A model generated the notes under the pieces. It was not told the origin of the DNA. It searched no databases and was given only the letters and a program-made list of their open reading frames with translations. A stretch of 64,000 bases of DNA from Buchnera aphidicola (Cinara pseudotaxifoliae) (GTDB taxonomy: Bacteria; Pseudomonadota; Gammaproteobacteria; Enterobacterales; Enterobacteriaceae), in contig NZ_LT635893.1 of assembly GCF_900128595.1 (NCBI RefSeq), forward strand, positions 124,001-188,000, given 5' to 3'. How positions within the stretch are numbered: position 1 is the first letter of the stretch; each line of letters begins with the position of its first letter. Position numbers and translations under genes: made by a program. Shown here piece after piece: positions 46,823 to 57,535 of this stretch.

Positions 46823-48301
46823 TTATATAGTCTTACTATTTTTTTTAGAAACGGTATGTATATATTTGATAATTTTTCTTACCTTGTTTTCTTTTTCTGA
46901 TACATATATTATATCATATTTATTAGTTTGAGAAAAAATAAATTGTATTGCTTGTTTTATATTATAAAATATAAAAAATTTATTTTTTTTATTACATTCA
47001 TTTAATATATCTTGTAAAATTAATTTTTCTTGTTTGTTTTGTGGATAATTATTGATAAAAACTATAAAATCAGAAAACTTTCCTATTATATTTCCTACAA
47101 TTTTTCTTGTACTGATGTTTTTTATTTCTTCATATCCTAAAATACACCAAATTTTTTTACAGTTATAATAAGTTAAAGAGTATAGTGCACGATATAATAT
47201 TTGTGGTAAATGAACGTTATTTATGACAAATAAAGGACTTTGATTGACTTGAATTTTTTCCATTTTTCTGCGTATAGGTTTTAAAAACTTACTACTTTGA
47301 ACAAGTATATTGATTGAATAGTTTAATAATAACATGGACGTCATGGCTAATAAAATATTAGTAATATTAAAGTTACCTAATAAAAGGCTATATAATTTTC
47401 CTGAACCCCAAGATGAATTAAAAAAAATTTTTGTGCGTGAAGTACTATAAATGATTTTTATAGCATTTATCCAAAATTTTGTATTAAAAACATTGTTTTT
47501 TTTAAATATAGTGACGGAAATAACATTTTTATTTTTAAATTTATTTATCCAATTGTTTGCAATATTTTCATCTCCATTCAAAATAATATTTTTGATTATA
47601 TTTTTCTTTAAAAAAGAAAACTTTATTTTTTCTTTTTGAAACATATTTTTCTGACCATCTATCAGATTATTAGTTAGGTTTGTACATATTACTGATTCAA
47701 ATTTTAAATTAGACATTTGTTTTTGCATTAAAACATGATAAGACATTTCTATTATTATAATATCTATTTTCTTTTTTACTAAATGATATAATTTTTTTTG
47801 AATAGAATTCATATAATTAATATTATTATAAGAGGATTGCGTGTGTATATTAATGGAGTTTTCTAAGTTTTTTATTATGCCGATCTTTTTGTTAATAAGT
47901 TTTTCCCATTGTGCAATTAAACTAACTACAGTGGTTTTTCCATATGTTCCTATTACTCCAATTATTTTTATTTTTTTTTGTGGATTATTAAAGAATCTTT
48001 CATATATTTGATGTATATAGTGGCTTAATTTTTTAAAATAAATAATTAACGTATTAAATTGTGTAGATATACATAATCCATGTTTATTTTTCTCTGTTTC
48101 ATATAAAATAACGCTGGCTTTTTTTTTTAAAGCTGTTAAAATGTGATTTTTTTTTGCGATTTTTTTTTTTTGTAATGAAATAAATAAATCACCACTTTTA
48201 ATTGTATTGCTGTATTGGGTAATATTACAAATTTTTTTTTGAGGAATATTATTAATCCATGGACTTAGTAATATTTGAATATTATTTATTTTTTTTATCA
48301 T
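46823..48301 (-). CDS. murE: Degenerate MurE-like ligase (UDP-MurNAc-tripeptide synthetase homologue)
   Basis: MurE adds meso-diaminopimelate to UDP-MurNAc-L-Ala-D-Glu. This 492-aa protein aligns end to end with E. coli MurE (495 aa): LLSPWINNIPQKKICNIT at the start, SSWGSGKLYSLLLGNFNITNILLAM and LKPIRRKMEKI. Most functional motifs are damaged. The P-loop is GTYGKTT (118-124) for GTNGKTT, the DHLDYH motif is lost, DYAHTPD is NNVHLPQ (361-367), GGDRD is absent, the diaminopimelate motif DNPR is NNYP (417-420), and GKGHE is SEKEN. The ORF is nevertheless uninterrupted. It sits between ftsA and rsmH, its normal cluster, with all other wall genes missing. It may be inactive, or a repurposed P-loop protein. 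Confidence 0.85.
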   Translation of the reverse strand: MIKKINNIQILLSPWINNIPQKKICNITQYSNTIKSGDLFISLQKKKIAKKNHILTALKKKASVILYETEKNKHGLCISTQFNTLIIYFKKLSHYIHQIYERFFNNPQKKIKIIGVIGTYGKTTVVSLIAQWEKLINKKIGIIKNLENSINIHTQSSYNNINYMNSIQKKLYHLVKKKIDIIIIEMSYHVLMQKQMSNLKFESVICTNLTNNLIDGQKNMFQKEKIKFSFLKKNIIKNIILNGDENIANNWINKFKNKNVISVTIFKKNNVFNTKFWINAIKIIYSTSRTKIFFNSSWGSGKLYSLLLGNFNITNILLAMTSMLLLNYSINILVQSSKFLKPIRRKMEKIQVNQSPLFVINNVHLPQILYRALYSLTYYNCKKIWCILGYEEIKNISTRKIVGNIIGKFSDFIVFINNYPQNKQEKLILQDILNECNKKNKFFIFYNIKQAIQFIFSQTNKYDIIYVSEKENKVRKIIKYIHTVSKKNSKTI

Positions 48302-48675
48302 AATTTAAATATTATTTAATCGCTGTGAATAGAATTTATATATATTTTTATTTTAACATATATATTTAATATAGTATTTTATATACTATTTAATATATAT
48401 ATATTTTATATATATTTTTATTATATATAAAAATATAATTATTCTTTTTATATATATGTTAATAAGAAAATTTCTTTTGATTTTTATCATCATATATATC
48501 ACGGTGTTGTTTTTTTAAAGTTATTTATATTTTATATAAATATATAAAAAATTTAGATGATATAGTGATTTATTCTTAAAAAAATAAAATGTAGATTTTT
48601 TTGGAATAAATTAATTTATATATATAAATTTTTGTATTAGATGGTATATTTTTTGCTTTTTTAATATTATTGAAG
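48302..48675. other. AT-rich scar between murE-like gene and rsmH
   Basis: These 374 bases take the place of ftsL and ftsI. The sequence is almost purely A and T around 48340-48450, and no transpeptidase motif is visible in any frame. Confidence 0.55.
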
Positions 48676-49596
48676 TTATAATATTTCTGCAATTCTTAAT
48701 ATAGCACTACGTGCACGCGGATTGTTTTGAATTTCTATTTTACTAGGTTTTATTTTTTTGATGATTTTTATTTTTTCAAATGTTTGTTTTTTAATTTGTT
48801 TTTCAGTTATGGGCAACCCTTTGGGAAGTATTTGATATTTGCTATATTTTTTAAAAAAATTTTTTATAATTCTACTCTCAATAGAATGAAAGCTAATGAT
48901 TGCTATTCTTGCTTGAGTTTTTAGAATTTTTATTGAAATTTTTAATATTTGTTTTAATGATTCTATTTCTTGATTAATATAAATTCGTATAGCTTGAAAA
49001 GTTCGAGTGGCAGGATGTTTAAATTGATTTTTCTTGGGAATTACTTTTTTAATAATTTTTACTAAATCTAGTGTTTGTAAAATAGGTTTTTTTTTGTTTC
49101 TTTCAATAATATAATGAGAGATTTTTCTTGCATATCGTTCTTCTCCAAAATTTTTTAAAACTTTTTCTATTTTTTTTTGGTTGGTTTTTTGTAACCAGAG
49201 CCATGCAGGTATTCCGGTTGTATTATTCATACGCATGTCTAAAGGTCCGTTTTTCATAAATGAAAAACCTCTATTTGCTGTGTCTATTTGTGTTGATGAA
49301 ACCCCTAAATCTAGTAATATTCCGTCAATTTTTATATTATCAATATAATGTAAATCTTTTATTATTTTAGAAAAATTTCCTTGTTTGAGAAAAAATCTAT
49401 TATCATTTATTTTTTTTCCAAGACATATAGACTGGGGATCTTGATCTATTGCATACAGTTTTCCTTTTTTTCCTATATGTTTTAATATTTCTAACGAATG
49501 TCCACCTGAACCAAATGTTCCATCAATGTATGTTCCATTAGGTTTAATATTTAAAGCATTGATTGATTCTTTTAGTAATACTGATATATGTGACAT
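48676..49596 (-). CDS. rsmH: 16S rRNA (cytosine(1402)-N4)-methyltransferase
   Basis: RsmH (MraW) methylates C1402 of 16S rRNA. With ATG 49596 the protein is 306 aa (E. coli 313). The SAM motif is YIDGTFGSGGHSLEIL, followed by DGILLDLGVSSTQID, GFSFMKNGPLDMRM, KHPATRTFQAIRIYIN and SFHSIESRI, and a closing NPRARSAILRIAE. MSHISVLLKES aligns with the E. coli N-terminus, so an upstream ATG at 49638 in the same frame is less likely. This first gene of the old dcw cluster is kept for its ribosomal role. Confidence 0.95.
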   Translation of the reverse strand: MSHISVLLKESINALNIKPNGTYIDGTFGSGGHSLEILKHIGKKGKLYAIDQDPQSICLGKKINDNRFFLKQGNFSKIIKDLHYIDNIKIDGILLDLGVSSTQIDTANRGFSFMKNGPLDMRMNNTTGIPAWLWLQKTNQKKIEKVLKNFGEERYARKISHYIIERNKKKPILQTLDLVKIIKKVIPKKNQFKHPATRTFQAIRIYINQEIESLKQILKISIKILKTQARIAIISFHSIESRIIKNFFKKYSKYQILPKGLPITEKQIKKQTFEKIKIIKKIKPSKIEIQNNPRARSAILRIAEIL

Positions 49597-49753
49597 GATT
49601 TTTATAATTAATGTAAAATTTATACATTCTCTAAACATGATTTTTTAAAAATAAAAAATTTTTAAAATGTTTAATAGAAAATGTATAAATGGTTAAAATG
49701 AATGATTTTAATTAAATAATGTAATTAATGTATTTTTTTTCAATTAAACATAG

Positions 49754-50233
49754 TTAATGACAGTTAATACTGATTACACCAGATCTAGATAATTCAATAA
49801 TTTTAAAAGATTTTTGTATGATTTTTAAAAATGAATCAATAATATTGTTAGTACCTGATATTTGAATAATATATTTTTCTGAAGAACAATCAATTATTAT
49901 TCCTTGATAAATTTCAAGTAATTGATTAACTTTGTGAAGTTTTTTAAATTCATGTATTTTGATTTTGATTAATAAAATTTCTCTTTCTACATAATTTTTA
50001 TTAGTAATTTCTACGACTTTATGTACATCAATTAATTTTTGTAGTTGTTTTTCTATTTGTTCAATTGTTTTTTTATTACCAAAAGTTTGAATAGTTAATC
50101 GAGAAATTTTATTATTTTCTGTGGGAGCTACAGTCAGACTATCTATGTTATACCCGCGTTGTGAAAATAAACCAATTACTCGAGATAGTGCTCCTGACTC
50201 ATTTTCTAGTAAAATTGATAAAATACGACGCAT
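49754..50233 (-). CDS. ilvH: Acetolactate synthase III, regulatory subunit
   Basis: IlvH is the small subunit of acetolactate synthase, first common enzyme of valine/leucine/isoleucine synthesis. The protein is 159 aa (E. coli 163). The N-terminal ACT domain LENESGALSRVIGLFSQRGYNIDSLTV keeps the glycine and asparagine positions known from valine-resistance work in E. coli, so valine inhibition may be retained. The C-terminal half is diverged but ends in the family ELSRSGV motif. It follows ilvI by 14 bases. Confidence 0.96.
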   Translation of the reverse strand: MRRILSILLENESGALSRVIGLFSQRGYNIDSLTVAPTENNKISRLTIQTFGNKKTIEQIEKQLQKLIDVHKVVEITNKNYVEREILLIKIKIHEFKKLHKVNQLLEIYQGIIIDCSSEKYIIQISGTNNIIDSFLKIIQKSFKIIELSRSGVISINCH

Positions 50234-50247
50234 AATTTAAAATTATC

Positions 50248-51966
50248 CTATTTTTGTAATAACATATCATTCATCCCACCATTTTTAATTTGCATAGGGT
50301 AAATATGTTCATCTGGGTCTATATAGACATCTACAAATACTAATGATCCTAATTGAACTTTTTGTATAGCTATTTTTAATTTTTTAATGATTTCTTCGGG
50401 TTTTTTAATTTTTAATCCTATATGTCCGAATGATTTAGCTAATTTTATAAAATTTGGTAAAGATTGCATATATGAATGAGAATGTCTTCCTTCATAGATT
50501 ATATCTTGCCACTGTTTTACCATTCCTAATGATTGATTATTTAAATTAATTATTAGTATAGCGAGACCATACTGTTTTGCAGTAGATAATTCTTGTATAT
50601 TCATTTGTATACTGCCGTCCCCAGTAATACAAATAACAAGTTTTTTAGGAAATGCTGTTTTCACCCCTAAAGCTGCCGGTAGACCAAATCCCATTGTTCC
50701 TAATCCACCAGAGTTAATCCAGCGACGAGGTTTGTCAAATGTATAGTTTAATGCTGTAAACATTTGATGTTGTCCAACATCAGAGGTTACATACGCGTTT
50801 CCTTGTGTTAATTTATATAAAATTTTTATAAAATTTTGTGATTTTATTGTAGAAGTAAAATTTTTTTGATTTTTAATTTTTATTCTTTTCCATGATTTAA
50901 TTTTTTTCCACCACGCATGTAAGTATGTTTTAGATCTACTGAATGAATTTTTTTTAAGGATATCTAGCATAGTTTGTAATATTTTTTTTGCATCTCCAAT
51001 AATAGGGATATTTGCGGTAATAGTTTTTGAAATAGAAGTTGGATCAACATCAATATGTATTATTTTTGCATTAGGACAATATTTTTCTACGTTATTAGTT
51101 GTTCTATCGTCGAATCTGACTCCTATAGCTAATATTGTATTTGAATAATGCATTGCCATGTTAGCTTGATAAGTTCCGTGCATTCCTAACATAGATAAGC
51201 ATTGAGGATGATTTCCAGGAAAAGCTCCTAAAGCCATAAGAGATAGTGTTACAGGAATATTTAAAAGAGTGGCTAATGAATATAATTCAGAATGACTATT
51301 GGAACTAATAATACCGCCTCCTGCATAAATAACAGGTTTTTTAGATATTAAAATTTTATTTAATGCTTTTTTTATATAGTTTTTATTATTGTTTTTATTG
51401 CAGTAATAAGATCTTATTTTTATATTTTGTGGCCAAATATAGTTTTTTTTTATTTTTTGGTCCAAAATGTTTTTAGGTAAATCAATTACTATTGGACCAG
51501 GTCTTCCTGTAGATGCCAGAAAATATGATTTTTTAAAAATTAACGGAATATCTTCAGATTTTTTTACTAAAAAACTATGTTTAACAATAGGTCTAGAAAT
51601 ACCAATCATATCACATTCTTGAAATGCATCAAATCCAATTAAATTAGAAGATACTTGTCCAGAAATAATAATTAAAGGGATAGAATCCATATATGCTGTT
51701 GCAATTCCTGTAATTGCGTTAGTTGCTCCGGGTCCGGATGTAACTAGAACTACTCCAATTTTTCCTGTACATCTAGCATATCCGTCAGCCATATGTACTG
51801 CTCCTTGCTCATGTCGTACCAATATATGTTGTATTTTTTTTTGACCTAATGTATATAATGCGTCGTATATATCTAATACTGCTCCTCCAGGATATCCAAA
51901 TATTGTGTCTATTTTTAAATCTATTAATGATTGTATAACCATTTCAGCGCCTGATAACAGTATCAT
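50248..51966 (-). CDS. ilvI: Acetolactate synthase III, catalytic subunit
   Basis: IlvI makes acetolactate or acetohydroxybutyrate from pyruvate with thiamine diphosphate and FAD. The protein is 572 aa (E. coli 574). The catalytic glutamate is in [36 protein letters not shown], the FAD region [20 protein letters not shown] and the ThDP motif [13 protein letters not shown] with [15 protein letters not shown] are intact. The start [17 protein letters not shown] matches the family. ilvIH is a typical nutritional operon of aphid symbionts; the host can supply the final transamination. Confidence 0.98.
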   Translation of the reverse strand: MILLSGAEMVIQSLIDLKIDTIFGYPGGAVLDIYDALYTLGQKKIQHILVRHEQGAVHMADGYARCTGKIGVVLVTSGPGATNAITGIATAYMDSIPLIIISGQVSSNLIGFDAFQECDMIGISRPIVKHSFLVKKSEDIPLIFKKSYFLASTGRPGPIVIDLPKNILDQKIKKNYIWPQNIKIRSYYCNKNNNKNYIKKALNKILISKKPVIYAGGGIISSNSHSELYSLATLLNIPVTLSLMALGAFPGNHPQCLSMLGMHGTYQANMAMHYSNTILAIGVRFDDRTTNNVEKYCPNAKIIHIDVDPTSISKTITANIPIIGDAKKILQTMLDILKKNSFSRSKTYLHAWWKKIKSWKRIKIKNQKNFTSTIKSQNFIKILYKLTQGNAYVTSDVGQHQMFTALNYTFDKPRRWINSGGLGTMGFGLPAALGVKTAFPKKLVICITGDGSIQMNIQELSTAKQYGLAILIINLNNQSLGMVKQWQDIIYEGRHSHSYMQSLPNFIKLAKSFGHIGLKIKKPEEIIKKLKIAIQKVQLGSLVFVDVYIDPDEHIYPMQIKNGGMNDMLLQK

Positions 51967-52085
51967 TGATTATAAGTCCTGTTTTAAAACTATTTTGATT
52001 ATAAAAAAAGTATATAGTTGTATATATGATTATTTTTGTACAGTTTTTTGTTTGGTAATTTATTGTCTGTAACTACAATTGAAAC

Positions 52086-52115
52086 AATATCCGCCTTGTT
52101 TTTTAGGCGGATATT
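52086..52115 (-). terminator. Strong rho-independent terminator after dapD
   Basis: AATATCCGCC (52086-52095) and GGCGGATATT (52106-52115) form a perfect 10-bp stem with a 10-base loop, very GC-rich for this genome. On the minus strand it is followed by GTTTCAATTG. It lies 35 bases past the dapD stop and upstream of ilvI. Confidence 0.75.
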
Positions 52116-52149
52116 CGTTAATAATGAAATATTATTTAATAATACTCAA

Positions 52150-52980
52150 TTAATTTGCAATATTACGTAGTAAAGTGTTTAGTTCTGTTTTTTTTAAGGT
52201 GTTTTTATCAACTTTTTTAACTATTACTGCACAGTATAAATTTACATTATAGTGTTTTTTAGAAGGTAATGTACCTGGTACTACTACTGATCCAGAAGGA
52301 ACTCTTCCGTAAAATATTTTTCCTGTTTCTCGTTCGTAAATTTTTGTACTTTGACCAATATATACTCCCATAGAAATTACTGAATTTTTTTCTACAATAA
52401 CTCCTTCAACAATTTCAGATCGCGCCCCAATGAAACAATTATCTTCTATAATAGTAGGATTATTCTGTAAAGGTTCTAATACACCACCAATTCCTACTCC
52501 TCCTGATATATGTACATTATGACCAATTTGAGCACAGGAACCTATAGTAGACCAAGTATCAATCATAGTATTTTCACCAATATAAGCTCCAATATTAATA
52601 AAGCTAGGCATAAGTACTACATTTTTACTGATAAAAGAACCAAATCTTACTATTGAATTTGGGACTATTCGTATAGCATCTTGAATAAACTGTGATTCAT
52701 TATAATCTTTATATTTTAATGGTATTTTATCATAAAAAACATTGTTTGATGTTTTTATAATTTTATTGTCTCTAGAATAGAGATATAGTAGTACACATTT
52801 TTTTATCCATTGATGTGTAATCCATTTTCCGTGAATTTTTTCTGCGATTCTAATTAGTCCAGAATTTAATTGGGATATTGTATAGGTAATATATTTTTTT
52901 TCATTTTTAGTAATTTTGTAGTTATGTTCTTGGTTTTTTTTTTGAAAAATTTCTTCAATATTCTGTTGTATTTTCGTCAT
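52150..52980 (-). CDS. dapD: Tetrahydrodipicolinate N-succinyltransferase
   Basis: DapD succinylates tetrahydrodipicolinate in the diaminopimelate/lysine pathway. The protein is 276 aa (E. coli 274). The helical N-terminal domain (to about 100) precedes a left-handed beta helix with hexapeptide repeats: [50 protein letters not shown] and [30 protein letters not shown]. The C-terminal [15 protein letters not shown] matches the CoA-binding end. With wall synthesis apparently lost, its likely purpose is lysine production. Confidence 0.97.
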   Translation of the reverse strand: MTKIQQNIEEIFQKKNQEHNYKITKNEKKYITYTISQLNSGLIRIAEKIHGKWITHQWIKKCVLLYLYSRDNKIIKTSNNVFYDKIPLKYKDYNESQFIQDAIRIVPNSIVRFGSFISKNVVLMPSFINIGAYIGENTMIDTWSTIGSCAQIGHNVHISGGVGIGGVLEPLQNNPTIIEDNCFIGARSEIVEGVIVEKNSVISMGVYIGQSTKIYERETGKIFYGRVPSGSVVVPGTLPSKKHYNVNLYCAVIVKKVDKNTLKKTELNTLLRNIAN

Positions 52981-53122
52981 CTGGATTATTGACCTGTTGG
53001 AATTACATGATTGTTTTGTACTATTTGTATAAAGTAAATTAACAATTTTATTAAAAATAATTTAATGATTTGATTTATTTAAAAATGAAAATATTATTTT
53101 TTAAGTGCTAAGCGTATATACA

Positions 53123-53914
53123 CTATGTATTGAAAAGAATTTTTGGAATTTTTTCATTTTTTTGGTGTGTTATTATCTCACATCCATGTTTTGTTACTAA
53201 AATTGTATGTTCGTACTGTGCGGATAAACCACCATCCTTTGTTTTTACTGTCCAACCATCCTCCATACAATGTACAAACGGTGCTTTTTCGTTCACCATA
53301 GGTTCTATAGTAAATATCATTCCAGTTTGCATAATTATATAATCATTTTGGTTATAAAAATGTAAAATATGCGGAAATTCATGAAAATTTTTTCCTATTC
53401 CATGCCCACAATATTCTTTAACTACTGAAAAATTTTTTTTTTCTACGTATTGCTGGATAATCTTTCCAATGGTATTTATTTTTTTTTTGTTTTTTATGCA
53501 TTTTAAAGATAAATAAAGACTTTTTTTAGCGATCTTACATAAAAGTTTATTTTTTTTACTTACGGATCCTACAAAAAACATTTTTGATGCGTCGGTATAG
53601 TAATTGTTTTTGATTACTGATACATCTATATTAACAATATCACCATTTTTTAATAATAATTTTTTGTTTGGAATTCCATGACAAACAACATCATTAATAG
53701 ATATACATATAGACTTAGGAAAATTTTTGTATCCCAAACAAGCCGGTATAGCTTGCTTGACTTGTGTTATATAATAATAGCAAATTTTATCAATATCTTC
53801 TGTAGAGGCATTTGGCACTATATATGGCTCGATCATTTCTAATACGTTAGCTGTAATTTTTCCAGATATTCGCATTTGTTGAATATCGTATTCATTTTTT
53901 AAAATATTTTTCAT
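53123..53914 (-). CDS. map: Methionine aminopeptidase
   Basis: Map removes initiator methionine from nascent proteins. The protein is 263 aa (E. coli 264). The metal ligands lie in the family motifs: NIDVSVIKNNYYTDASKMF (two Asp), CGHGIGKNFHEFPHILHF (His), FTIEPMV (Glu) and YEHTILVT (Glu). CISINDVVCHGIPNKK carries the catalytic His. It is divergent from rpsB, the order known from E. coli. Confidence 0.97.
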   Translation of the reverse strand: MKNILKNEYDIQQMRISGKITANVLEMIEPYIVPNASTEDIDKICYYYITQVKQAIPACLGYKNFPKSICISINDVVCHGIPNKKLLLKNGDIVNIDVSVIKNNYYTDASKMFFVGSVSKKNKLLCKIAKKSLYLSLKCIKNKKKINTIGKIIQQYVEKKNFSVVKEYCGHGIGKNFHEFPHILHFYNQNDYIIMQTGMIFTIEPMVNEKAPFVHCMEDGWTVKTKDGGLSAQYEHTILVTKHGCEIITHQKNEKIPKILFNT

Positions 53915-54259
53915 TTCTATGGATTTATTTTTTGTTTTATTTATAAAATTTTTATATGAAAAAATGATGATTTATTTATATAAAAATATTATTTTAAATA
54001 AATATTATGTATTTTACTGGAAATACAAAAACGATATCAATAATTTTGTCATATTATGATATAATGTGTATATAAATATATCTTTATGTATTAAAGATTT
54101 TTCAGAATATTATTTTAAATATAATTTAAAACTTATTAAATTTATAATAATATATTATTTAAAATAAATATGAAATTTTTCTATAAAGATTATTTTATTT
54201 AATACTAATTTGTATATTAGCATATTTTTTTTTATTTTAAAAATTATGGGAGAATTGTT
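53915..54259. promoter_or_regulatory. Divergent control region of map and rpsB
   Basis: These 345 bases hold no gene and must contain promoters for both flanking genes. A TATAAT hexamer occurs at 54060-54065, but the TTGTCA before it is too close to be its -35 partner. In E. coli the rpsB 5' leader is bound by S2 for autoregulation; I cannot recognise that structure here. A GGGAGA ribosome-binding site precedes the rpsB start. Confidence 0.4.
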
Positions 54260-54985
54260 ATGGATGTTCCTTTAATGAAGAATATGATTAAAGCAGGGGT
54301 TCATTTTGGACATCAAACACGATATTGGAATCCAAAAATGAAACCTTTTATTTTTGGTACTAAAAATAAAGTACATATTATTAATTTAGAAAAAACGTTA
54401 CCTCTTTTGCAATCAGCTACTTTAGCACTTCAAAAAATTATTCAACGTAATGGTAAAATATTGTTTGTAGGAACAAAACGATCGGCTAGCGCGGCAATTA
54501 AATTAATTGCATTATCGTGCCGTCAATTTTATGTAAATCATCGCTGGCTAGGAGGTATGTTAACTAATTGGAAAACAGTTAGACAATCTATAAATAAGTT
54601 AAAAGATTTAGAAAAGCAATTAATTGATGGTACGTTTGATAAATTAACAAAAAAAGAAGTTTTACTACGAAAACGTTCTTTAGTGAAATTAGAAAAAAGT
54701 TTAGGCGGCATTAAAAATATGGGAGGTTTGCCAGATGCAATTTTTGTTATTGATACTATGCATGAGCATATAGCTATTCAAGAAGCTAATAATTTGGGAA
54801 TACCAGTATTTGCTATAGTAGATACTAATTCTAGTCCGGAGGGTATTAATTATATTATACCTGGAAATGATGATGCAAGCAGAGCTATTAATTTATATTT
54901 AAGTATATTATCTAGTGCATTATCAAGATTCCATAAAAAGAAGCAAGAATCTTTTTTTTTAAAAAAGAGAGCGCAAGAATTATAA
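54260..54985 (+). CDS. rpsB: 30S ribosomal protein S2
   Basis: S2 binds the 30S subunit near S1. The protein is 241 aa (E. coli 241). Signature segments are present: [25 protein letters not shown] near the start, [38 protein letters not shown] and [27 protein letters not shown]. It opens the plus-strand run rpsB-tsf-pyrH-frr, which has the E. coli order. Confidence 0.98.
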   Translation: MDVPLMKNMIKAGVHFGHQTRYWNPKMKPFIFGTKNKVHIINLEKTLPLLQSATLALQKIIQRNGKILFVGTKRSASAAIKLIALSCRQFYVNHRWLGGMLTNWKTVRQSINKLKDLEKQLIDGTFDKLTKKEVLLRKRSLVKLEKSLGGIKNMGGLPDAIFVIDTMHEHIAIQEANNLGIPVFAIVDTNSSPEGINYIIPGNDDASRAINLYLSILSSALSRFHKKKQESFFLKKRAQEL

Positions 54986-55032
54986 ATTTAAAAATAGCAT
55001 ACAAATAATATCAATATTGGATAATTAATATT

Positions 55033-55845
55033 ATGGATATTTCAATACTACAGATCAAACAGTTACGAGCACAAACCGGTTCTGGTTTTATGGAATGTAA
55101 AATTGCTTTGCAGAAATCTAATGGAAATATAGAGAATGCTGTTGATTATTTAAGAACTTTAGGAGCATGTATTGCAGATAGAAGTATTTCACACCATACT
55201 AACTGCGGTCGTATATTTTTGTATCAAGATGAAAATTTAGGTGTTTTATTAGAATTAAATTCAGAAACTGACTTTGTAGCAAATAATGATGAATTTAAAA
55301 TGTTTGGACAAAAAGTAGTGGATTATGCTGGTACAAATAAATTATTTAATTTACAAGATATACGTGATTTTTTTAATTCACAACATATTACTTTAATTGC
55401 TAAAGTAAGAGAAAATATTGTTATTCGTAGAATTAAACATCTAACGGGTAAATTTTTGAACTCTTATCTTCATTTAGGAAAAATTGGAGTCTTAGTAAAA
55501 GGAAAAATTTTATTAGATGTAGATGATGATAAGCATCAATGTCTTAAACATATTGCCATGCATATTGCTTCTTCTCATCCATTATTTTTATTTGAACGAG
55601 ATATTCCTCAAGATATTTTAAATCGAGAAACTCAAGTTCAACAAAATATTGCTAATAAAATTGGTAAAAATTCTTATGTAATAAAATCGATTGTCAAAGG
55701 ACGTGTAAAAAAATTTATTAATAATATAACTTTGATTCATCAAAAGTTTATTATGAATCCTAAAATAACAGTTAATGATTTTTTAAAAAAAAATTCTGTT
55801 TCTATACAAGATTTCGTTTATTTTCAAGTAGGAGAAGTATTTTAG
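55033..55845 (+). CDS. tsf: Elongation factor Ts
   Basis: EF-Ts exchanges GDP for GTP on EF-Tu. The protein is 270 aa (E. coli 283). The N-terminal UBA-like domain LRAQTGSGFMECKIALQKSNGNIENAVDYLR and the core TDFVANNDEF, which contacts EF-Tu, are clear. LHLGKIGVLVKGK, MHIASSHPLFL and VNDFLKKNSVSIQDFVYFQVGE match the later domains. The dimerisation coiled coil is somewhat shortened. It lies 47 bases after rpsB. Confidence 0.97.
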   Translation: MDISILQIKQLRAQTGSGFMECKIALQKSNGNIENAVDYLRTLGACIADRSISHHTNCGRIFLYQDENLGVLLELNSETDFVANNDEFKMFGQKVVDYAGTNKLFNLQDIRDFFNSQHITLIAKVRENIVIRRIKHLTGKFLNSYLHLGKIGVLVKGKILLDVDDDKHQCLKHIAMHIASSHPLFLFERDIPQDILNRETQVQQNIANKIGKNSYVIKSIVKGRVKKFINNITLIHQKFIMNPKITVNDFLKKNSVSIQDFVYFQVGEVF

Positions 55846-55954
55846 TTGTATATTAAATGTTAATACAACAACACTAAATTTTTTTTGGTGTAAATAAAAA
55901 ATTATATTGATGAATTTTATAATAAATATATCAAATAGGTTTTGATCTGAAATT

Positions 55955-56677
55955 ATGAAAAAAAAAAATAAGTATAATCGAATTTTATTAAAAATTAGTG
56001 GAGAATTTTTAAAGGGTAATTCTGGGTGTAATATAAATATTAATTTTATAAATAGTCTAGTAAAACAAGTACAGATATTAGTACAGTCAGGTGTTCAAGT
56101 TGGATTGGTTGTAGGTGGAGGAAATTTATTTAGAGGATCTGATTTAGAAAAGATAGGTATACGAAGAACTATATCAGACCAAATTGGCATGTTATCTACA
56201 GTTATGAATGGTTTGTTAATTTATGAATTTATTAAAAAAAGCAATATTAAAACAAGAATTTTTTCGTCTACAATTTTAGAAGGATTATGCGAGCGGTATA
56301 GATTAGATCAAGTGAATAATGCTCTTGAAAACGGAGAAGTTACGGTGCTTTGCTTCGGACTAGGTATACCCTTATTTACTACTGATTCAGCAGCATGTGT
56401 TTATGGAATTGAAATAAAAGCAGATATTTTACTAAAAGGAACCAAAGTTAATGGAATTTATTCGTCTGATCCACTAAAAAATTCAAAAGCAAAGTTATAT
56501 AAAAAGTTAAAATATCAAGAAATTTTAAATAAACAACTAAAAGTTATGGATCATACATCATTAGTCTTAGCTTATGAACATAAATTACCTATTTTAGTTT
56601 TCAATATGTATAATCCAAAAATTTTACATGATATTTTTATAATTAAAAATCATATTGGAACTTTAATTTCTGAATAA
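55955..56677 (+). CDS. pyrH: UMP kinase
   Basis: PyrH phosphorylates UMP to UDP. The protein is 240 aa (E. coli 241) of the amino-acid-kinase fold. [14 protein letters not shown] at the start, [37 protein letters not shown] and [15 protein letters not shown] are typical. It is preceded by tsf (109-base gap) and followed by frr with no room for an independent promoter. Confidence 0.98.
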   Translation: MKKKNKYNRILLKISGEFLKGNSGCNININFINSLVKQVQILVQSGVQVGLVVGGGNLFRGSDLEKIGIRRTISDQIGMLSTVMNGLLIYEFIKKSNIKTRIFSSTILEGLCERYRLDQVNNALENGEVTVLCFGLGIPLFTTDSAACVYGIEIKADILLKGTKVNGIYSSDPLKNSKAKLYKKLKYQEILNKQLKVMDHTSLVLAYEHKLPILVFNMYNPKILHDIFIIKNHIGTLISE

Positions 56678-56715
56678 ATTATATTTTTTTTTATATGATT
56701 ATTAAGAGAAAAATT

Positions 56716-57273
56716 ATGTTAACTACATTAAAAGAACGTGTTTATATTCAAATGAATAAATGTTTTTTATTATTTCATAAAGATTTAAATAAAGTTCGTA
56801 CCAATCGTGTATCCAGTACATTTTTAGATAATATTTACGTAGATTACTATGGTACATCTACAGCTTTGTCAAAATTATCTCATATAATTGTAGAAAATAA
56901 TAATACTTTAAAAATTACTTTATTTGATGTTTCAATAAAGAATATTGTAGAAAAAGCTATCCTTAATTCTAATTTAGGATTAAATCCTATTTCTACTACT
57001 TCATGTATACGGGTTCCAATACCGAAATTAACAGAATCCAGAAGAAAAGAATTAATTAAAATTATCAAACATGATGCAGAAAATGCACGAATATCCATTC
57101 GGAATATTAGAAGAGAAGCGAATAGTCGAATAAAAATTTTATTGAAAAAAAAAGAAATTAATCAAGATGTAGAGCAAGATATTAGACAAAATATTCAAAA
57201 AAATACCGATTTATTTATAAAAAAAATAAATGATGTTACTGATTCTAAAGAAAAAGAATTATTATTGATTTGA
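56716..57273 (+). CDS. frr: Ribosome recycling factor
   Basis: RRF with EF-G splits post-termination ribosomes. With ATG 56716 the protein is 185 aa, exactly the E. coli length, and [16 protein letters not shown] lines up with its start. An upstream in-frame ATG at 56695 is unlikely. [58 protein letters not shown] and [14 protein letters not shown] are family motifs. AAGAGA provides the ribosome-binding site. The genes that follow frr in E. coli (dxr, ispU, cdsA, rseP) are missing. Confidence 0.97.
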   Translation: MLTTLKERVYIQMNKCFLLFHKDLNKVRTNRVSSTFLDNIYVDYYGTSTALSKLSHIIVENNNTLKITLFDVSIKNIVEKAILNSNLGLNPISTTSCIRVPIPKLTESRRKELIKIIKHDAENARISIRNIRREANSRIKILLKKKEINQDVEQDIRQNIQKNTDLFIKKINDVTDSKEKELLLI

Positions 57274-57535
57274 TTTTTTGAAATATTATTTAGATGAAAT
57301 TAAACTATATAATAGTTTATATGTGTAGTATATTTAAAGAAAATTATTTTATTTTAAGTTTATTTATATTACATTTTTACAATACAATAAAGATATACAA
57401 AAATATGTTTATATATTAATAACTATATTTTTTTTAAAAGATGCCTAGTTATAAAAATTTTTTTATTAAAAATAATAAGTATCTAATTTTAAATTGTTGA
57501 ACACAATAAAACTTATATAGGAATATGATACAAAT

